Of a stretch of DNA of 56,136 bases, positions 52,192 through 56,136 are shown piece by piece. Made by a program: the position numbers and the translations under genes. The DNA lies in assembly GCA_002299555.1 (NCBI GenBank), contig DBOL01000049.1, forward strand, positions 1 through 56,136, given 5' to 3'. Below the pieces are notes generated by a model. That model saw only the letters and a program-made list of their open reading frames with translations, had not been told where the DNA came from and did not search any database. How positions within the stretch are numbered: position 1 is the stretch's first letter; every line of letters starts with the position of its first letter. Origin of the DNA: Candidatus Aminicenantes bacterium UBA647. GTDB taxonomy: Bacteria; Acidobacteriota; Aminicenantia; UBA2199.

Positions 52192-53402
52192 AATTTGAAT
52201 TTTTTATTGCAAAAAGATATCTGACGAAGGGAAAAAAGAACTCATTTATTTCCACTATATCAATTGTTTCAACAATTGGCATAGCTATCGGTGTTGCTGC
52301 TCTCATAATTGCTCTTGCCCTTCTAAATGGGTTTCAGAGTGATATAAGGGATAAGATCCTTGACTCTACAGCTCATATTATGCTGAATGATATAACCGGA
52401 GAAGGTCTGGATAATTTCGAAGAAACTATCTCACTTGTTAAAGAGAAAGTTAAAGATGTCACATATATTGCTCCCGTTGTTTTTGGGACAGTATTATTAA
52501 AGGGAAATTATAACAATGGTTCCGGTGCTATCCTGAGAGGCATTGATCTTTCAGGAACACCAAAAGAGAACTGGCTCAGGTCTATCCCTGAGAAAGACCT
52601 TCCGAGAGGCAGAAATCAATTGATGATCGGGTCAGAAATTGCGGCAAGGAATGGCCTGGGGAAAGGAGATACATGTATAATCGTCTCTCCGCAAACAGTC
52701 CTTTCTCCAACAGGAATTATCCCGAAGATGAAAAAATTCATGATCTCCGGTGTCTTTAGATCAGGCCTCTATGATATTGACAACGGTACAATTGTAACAG
52801 ATCTTAAAACAGCTCAAAAATTATTTAAACTGAATAATAGAGTAAACTATATCAAGATCTTCATCGATGATATGTTCGAAGTAGACAGAGTCCAAACTGA
52901 GCTTTCGGAAATCCTTCCGCCCAGATTTTCTATAATCTCCTGGAAAGAGCATAATGCTGCACTTTATACTGCACTTGATCTAGAAAAAACAGTCCTTTTC
53001 TTTACCCTCTCACTAATAATTGTTGTTGCTTCATTAAATATAATTGCAGGTCTTATTCTTCTCGTGATCCAGAAGATAAAAGATATCGGAATACTACTTT
53101 CTTATGGAGCTTCAGCCGGAATGATCAGGAAAATATTCTTTATTCAGGGAGCAATAATTGGCATAACAGGTACCTCTCTCGGTGTATTGATCGGGCTCGG
53201 GTTCTCTTTCTTTGCAAATAAATTTGAATTAATAAAAATTCCTCAGGAAATATACCAGATGAGCCATGTCTCTTTTAATATACGATTTACTGATCTTATG
53301 GCTGTGATAGCAATATCGCTTATCATAAGCTTTACTGCCACCCTTATACCATCTAAAAAAGCATCATCAGTTAAGATCATTGATGCTGTAAAGAGTGAAT
53401 AA
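52188..53402 (+). CDS. LolC/LolE-type lipoprotein-releasing ABC permease
   Basis: A 404-residue inner-membrane protein with the MacB/FtsX arrangement: an N-terminal helix preceded by FIAKRYLTKGKKNSFISTISIVSTIGIAIGVAAL, a large periplasmic domain (about 45-260), and three C-terminal helices. The LTKGKK-FISTIS stretch and the later LILLVIQKIKDIGILLSYGAS are the LolC/E hallmarks. It would extract outer-membrane lipoproteins with an ATPase; the lolD gene is at 34410-35072. Only one permease gene is present, so it may form a homodimer (LolF-like). The start overlaps lysS by 4 bp. Confidence 0.9.
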   Translation: MKFEFFIAKRYLTKGKKNSFISTISIVSTIGIAIGVAALIIALALLNGFQSDIRDKILDSTAHIMLNDITGEGLDNFEETISLVKEKVKDVTYIAPVVFGTVLLKGNYNNGSGAILRGIDLSGTPKENWLRSIPEKDLPRGRNQLMIGSEIAARNGLGKGDTCIIVSPQTVLSPTGIIPKMKKFMISGVFRSGLYDIDNGTIVTDLKTAQKLFKLNNRVNYIKIFIDDMFEVDRVQTELSEILPPRFSIISWKEHNAALYTALDLEKTVLFFTLSLIIVVASLNIIAGLILLVIQKIKDIGILLSYGASAGMIRKIFFIQGAIIGITGTSLGVLIGLGFSFFANKFELIKIPQEIYQMSHVSFNIRFTDLMAVIAISLIISFTATLIPSKKASSVKIIDAVKSE

Positions 53403-53403
53403 C

Positions 53404-53826
53404 ATGAATAAAGAAGAAGGAATCATCACCAAAGTTGAAGGGAATATCGCCTGGGTAAAAGTTAGAAGAACTTCAATGTGTGAAGTTTGTAACAGCAAGA
53501 GCGTCTGCAACACTCTGAATGAGAGTAATTCTATGGAGGCACAGGTCTATAATCCTGTTAATGGGAAAGAAGGAGATCGGGTAGAATTTATGATATCCAC
53601 TTCCTCACTTTTGACAATTACAAGCCTCTTATATATATTCCCATTAATTTTTCTTATGGCGGGGTCAATATCAGGATATATGTTTTTTAAACCTCCAGAG
53701 TTTTATGCATTAATACTGGGATTATCCGGGTTTTTTTTCTCTTACCTGATAATCAGATTTATCTCAGAAAGAATGGCGGGACACAGGAAATTTACTCCGG
53801 AAATAATAAGAATACTCAGGTCCTGA
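53404..53826 (+). CDS. RseC/MucC-family membrane protein
   Basis: A 140-residue two-helix membrane protein of the SoxR-reducing/RseC family. The N-terminal part has three Cys residues (Cys26, Cys29, Cys35 in MCEVCNSKSVC), followed by membrane helices at about 73-90 and 98-115. RseC proteins influence SoxR reduction, Rnf-linked electron transfer or sigma-E regulation; which applies here is open. The ATG at 53404 is preferred; a GTG at 53395 would overlap the permease gene by 8 bp. It is the last gene of the ribH operon. Confidence 0.84.
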   Translation: MNKEEGIITKVEGNIAWVKVRRTSMCEVCNSKSVCNTLNESNSMEAQVYNPVNGKEGDRVEFMISTSSLLTITSLLYIFPLIFLMAGSISGYMFFKPPEFYALILGLSGFFFSYLIIRFISERMAGHRKFTPEIIRILRS

Positions 53827-53873
53827 ATTATGATTGTCATTGGTCAGTTCAGAACCTGAATAAATTTTTACTT

Positions 53874-54809
53874 TTATCTAATATGAAGATGATTCGTTGC
53901 CAGGATCACCCATTCATCTTTCTCAAGATTAGCACTGATATCTCTGGATGCTATCGCACCATCATGCATGGTACTTGTTGCAGAACTATGGATCGAATTG
54001 TTCAGGGCTTTTGATTCCTCTGTCATCCATACCCGGGACTCAGAACCATGGAAAATATTCCCATTTGTTTTACTGATATTATTCGGCTCTATCGTCATCA
54101 GCCATCCTGAACCGTATGGATCAGAAGTTACAAGTGATGGATCATTAATAACATCATAATTTAATCCATCGATAATTCCCTCAAGTGGGGACGCGAATTC
54201 CAGGTCTCCGAATTTATGTTTTGCAGACCAGAAAAATTCACCAATATCCACTTTTTTCCCAAGACCGGGAAGAGAGACATTATCTAAATTGCCTAAAAGA
54301 CGCCCTGCAAAATCATCAATACCTATCCTGTACTTTCCACTCCTCTCTAGTTTAAGCCACATATGATTTCTGTAATAAGAGATCCTTTCATCAAGAAAGA
54401 AACCACTTTCGAGAACAAGATCCTTTTCAGAAACTGTATGGTCTGAAGACATGTTTTCCTGCATCATCTGATCAAAGGAGCATTCTCCACACCTGAAACT
54501 ATTTGGACAGATCTTATATGAAATTTCCCCCATTAACATATATCTGCATTTTCTTTCACCTGCCGGAAGATTCCTGAACTCTTCCGTCCATAACGATACC
54601 TCCCTTACAGGTTTTGCTGGAGTGTTTATATCTATTTTCAGATCTTTTTGATTCTGAACTCTGTTTGCCATAGCCATATCAAATTGACATGTATTACACT
54701 GATAATTATTGTTACAAAGTTTAAAATTAACAGCACCCGATTCCATCCATATACATTTTTTTTCATTTGCCGGGATCACTTTTAATCCCTGCCTTGAATT
54801 ATTATCCAT
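53874..54809 (-). CDS. H-protein-like protein with two four-Cys repeats
   Basis: A 311-residue protein. Two repeats each carry four Cys with identical spacing C-x12-C-x5-C-x2-C: Cys19, 32, 38, 41 and Cys88, 101, 107, 110. Such sites may bind zinc or an iron-sulphur cluster. Residues about 135-245 resemble glycine cleavage H protein (YRNHMWLKLE, LLGNLDNVSLPGLGKKVD, DPYGSGWLMTIEP). Lys197 in WSAKHKFGDLEFASP is the likely counterpart of the lipoyl Lys, but three residues are inserted after it. No other glycine cleavage gene is here, so a different job is likely. The start at 54809 has GGAGG upstream; a TTG four codons earlier is less likely. A sigma-54-type promoter lies upstream. Confidence 0.78.
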   Translation of the reverse strand: MDNNSRQGLKVIPANEKKCIWMESGAVNFKLCNNNYQCNTCQFDMAMANRVQNQKDLKIDINTPAKPVREVSLWTEEFRNLPAGERKCRYMLMGEISYKICPNSFRCGECSFDQMMQENMSSDHTVSEKDLVLESGFFLDERISYYRNHMWLKLERSGKYRIGIDDFAGRLLGNLDNVSLPGLGKKVDIGEFFWSAKHKFGDLEFASPLEGIIDGLNYDVINDPSLVTSDPYGSGWLMTIEPNNISKTNGNIFHGSESRVWMTEESKALNNSIHSSATSTMHDGAIASRDISANLEKDEWVILATNHLHIR

Positions 54810-54844
54810 AATAACCTCCAAGTTATTTTCTTCTAATATTCTTT

Positions 54845-54860
54845 TGCATAATAGATGCCA
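54845..54860 (-). promoter_or_regulatory. Sigma-54 (-24/-12) promoter for the H-like gene
   Basis: Minus-strand TGGCATCTATTATGCA (54860-54845): the invariant GG and GC are separated by exactly 10 bases, as in TGGCAC-N5-TTGC. It lies 36 bp before the ATG at 54809, leaving room for the GGAGG ribosome site. An NtrC-type activator gene lies immediately upstream at 55531-56136. No clear enhancer repeat was found in 54870-54979. Confidence 0.7.
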
Positions 54861-54979
54861 ATATTAAATAATCAGGAAAAAAATATTTTATTTATTTTCA
54901 GATCGTATATAGGCTGTCTTCAGCAGTCAACTTGTTGAGGGGATCATTTTCAGGATTCTGCGTTCTCAAATATGTAGAA

Positions 54980-55534
54980 TTACTGGACAGTCGGTGTTGT
55001 ATTTTTCAACAATTCTGAACAGTTCAGGCAGAATGATGAAGACTTTATATCAATGTCACATGCTTTACCTGATAGATTCATAACACAATTTGGATCCGGA
55101 CAATGAGTTAATCCGAAAAGATGCCCAACCTCATGAACCACTTCCTTTTTTAATCGGGACAACAAAATTACCGAGTTATGAGATTCCTCACGTATATTTT
55201 CCTTCAAGTGAAATGTTGAGACAATTCCTACATTTCCATTTAATTGAGCTTCACCATAATATCTGGCAAATACGGGAGAATAAAGATCAGAGGTTGTTAT
55301 GAACAATATCCTGTTTGTTTTCTCGGGAATATTTGTTGAAAAATAATTTATTAATTCAGTAGACCTGTACCTCTGCCCTGTTTTAAAGTCAAATTTCTCT
55401 ATCTGAGTAACAGAATCCCATGTTATCTGTTCGGTAGTAAGTTCAAAAATCTCCTCAAGCTTCAAAAGGAGCTGCTTTATTAACTCATCGTTTATAATTT
55501 CTAATGGAATAATTGACAACTTTTCCAAATTCAT
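54980..55534 (-). CDS. Archaemetzincin-type zinc metallopeptidase
   Basis: A 184-residue peptidase of the archaemetzincin (AMZ) family. The zinc motif is HEVGHLFGLTH (134-144), followed by the second, structural zinc site formed by Cys145, Cys150, Cys169 and Cys172, with the Met of VMNLS as the metzincin Met-turn. The N-terminus has no signal peptide, so it acts in the cytoplasm. The substrate is unknown. The start overlaps the sigma-54 activator gene by 4 bp (ATGA), so the two are co-transcribed. Confidence 0.92.
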   Translation of the reverse strand: MNLEKLSIIPLEIINDELIKQLLLKLEEIFELTTEQITWDSVTQIEKFDFKTGQRYRSTELINYFSTNIPEKTNRILFITTSDLYSPVFARYYGEAQLNGNVGIVSTFHLKENIREESHNSVILLSRLKKEVVHEVGHLFGLTHCPDPNCVMNLSGKACDIDIKSSSFCLNCSELLKNTTPTVQ

Positions 55535-56136
55535 TCATTTCTGTTTTTTATCTGATACTTTTTCATCTTATTATAGAGTGTTGTCCTGTCTATCTTCAGA
55601 TCCCGTGAAGTTCTTGCAATATTCCAATCATTGGATTCAAGAATTTCCAATATATGCAATTTCTCTTTATCCCTAAGAGAGAGTATCTCCTTATCTTCAT
55701 GTTCAATTATGACTGAAGAATTTTTTAATGATTCGGGCAGGTCATCACAACTAAGCTCAGGGGTCTTAGAGATAACAACAGCTCTCTCTATTACATTTTC
55801 CAGTTCTCTTACATTGCCAGGCCATGAATAACTAACAAGTTTTTCCATTGCTTTTGGAGAAACATTGTTTATCTGCTTCTTATTACCTGTAAGATTTTTA
55901 TCAAGATAATATTTTACCAATAATGGAATATCATCTCTTCTCTCTCTCAAGGGAGGGACATCGATTGTGATCACATTTAACCGATAATACAGATCCTCTC
56001 TGAATCCCCCACTTTTTATTGCAGCTTCCAGGTCACGATTTGTAGCTGAGATGATCCTTACATCAATTTCAACAGGTTCATTACTTCCCAGTCTATATAT
56101 TAATCTCTCCTGAATAACTCTAAGCAGGTCAACCTG
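55531..56136 (-). CDS. Sigma-54-dependent transcriptional activator (5' end outside the window)
   Basis: The frame is open from the window edge; 201 codons are visible. They hold the end of the AAA+ domain (VQLLRVIQER-like QVDLLRVIQE, DVRIISATNRDL, FREDLYYRLNVITIDVPPLRERRDDIPLL, SWPGNVRELENVIERAVV) and a Fis-type helix-turn-helix (WNIARTSRDLKIDRTTLYNKMKKYQI). The receiver or other sensory domain and Walker A lie outside. It is a likely activator of the sigma-54 promoter at 54845-54860 and is coupled to the archaemetzincin gene by a 4-bp overlap. Confidence 0.93.
   Translation of the reverse strand, partial: QVDLLRVIQERLIYRLGSNEPVEIDVRIISATNRDLEAAIKSGGFREDLYYRLNVITIDVPPLRERRDDIPLLVKYYLDKNLTGNKKQINNVSPKAMEKLVSYSWPGNVRELENVIERAVVISKTPELSCDDLPESLKNSSVIIEHEDKEILSLRDKEKLHILEILESNDWNIARTSRDLKIDRTTLYNKMKKYQIKNRNE

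Noticed and set aside
53827..53873. A short TTCAG/CTGAA hairpin between the RseC-like gene and the convergent H-like gene as a terminator.
   Set aside because: The stem is only 5 bp with few G-C pairs and a weak T-run, so it is not convincing.
1..56136. CRISPR arrays, insertion sequences and prophage genes.
   Set aside because: No regularly spaced repeats, transposase or phage structural genes were found; the only sizeable repeat is the arsR pair.

Overview
The window is an AT-rich stretch of chromosome from a Gram-negative (diderm) bacterium. The outer membrane is evident from a TonB-dependent B12 receptor, an MtrB-type outer-membrane barrel with its MtrA-type decaheme cytochrome, Lol lipoprotein-sorting genes, MltA, and many proteins with signal peptides. 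Phosphotransbutyrylase/butyrate kinase, phosphofructokinase, a biotin-dependent carboxylase-type operon and the electron conduit suggest a fermentative or anaerobically respiring lifestyle with some oxidant defence (glutathione peroxidase). I cannot assign a phylum from sequence alone. I saw no insertion sequence, phage gene or CRISPR array. Genes are densely packed on both strands, often with 1-14 bp overlaps.

Layout. 1-6763: secreted hydrolases (tricorn protease, cut by the window edge; an Ntn hydrolase; an S9 peptidase). 6766-14171: lipid kinase, mfd, then an NtrC-type regulator, a DUF374 acyltransferase and phosphofructokinase. 14257-20364: a membrane pseudokinase ending in a TonB C-terminal domain, buk-ptb, glutathione peroxidase, and a DUF4388-TM-SPOR protein. 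20443-24330: EamA transporter divergent from a cobalamin-riboswitch-controlled btuB-btuF pair. 24327-29905: NlpC/P60 hydrolase directly behind tRNA-Leu, an active/inactive M16 peptidase pair, and MltA. 29956-33886: a decaheme cytochrome/outer-membrane barrel operon bracketed by two nearly identical ArsR regulators. 34060-38140: glycosyltransferase remnant, LolD, metallo-beta-lactamase fold protein, EF-G-like GTPase. 38291-41881: carboxyltransferase, degenerate biotin carboxylase, biotin carrier. 41893-46034: endonuclease IV, Ser/Thr kinase, alanine racemase, beta-propeller. 46179-49080: Tat-signal TldD with TldE. 49150-53826: ribH-nusB-transglutaminase-lysS-lolC/E-rseC operon. 53874-56136: a Cys-repeat/H-protein-like gene behind a sigma-54-type promoter, archaemetzincin, and the C-terminal part of a sigma-54 activator.

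Themes. Several proteins share one topology: cytoplasmic sensor or kinase-like domain, one membrane helix, periplasmic tail (14257, 18736, 42748). Several have family folds with key catalytic residues lost (the biotin carboxylase, the pseudokinase, the second M16 protein, the EF-G paralogue). Many promoters have a 17-bp spacer and a -10 element only 5-9 bases before the start codon, which implies leaderless or nearly leaderless mRNAs. The most promising unusual systems are the pseudokinase-TonB fusion, the carboxylase operon with a catalytically degenerate biotin carboxylase, and the MtrAB conduit with its paired ArsR regulators.
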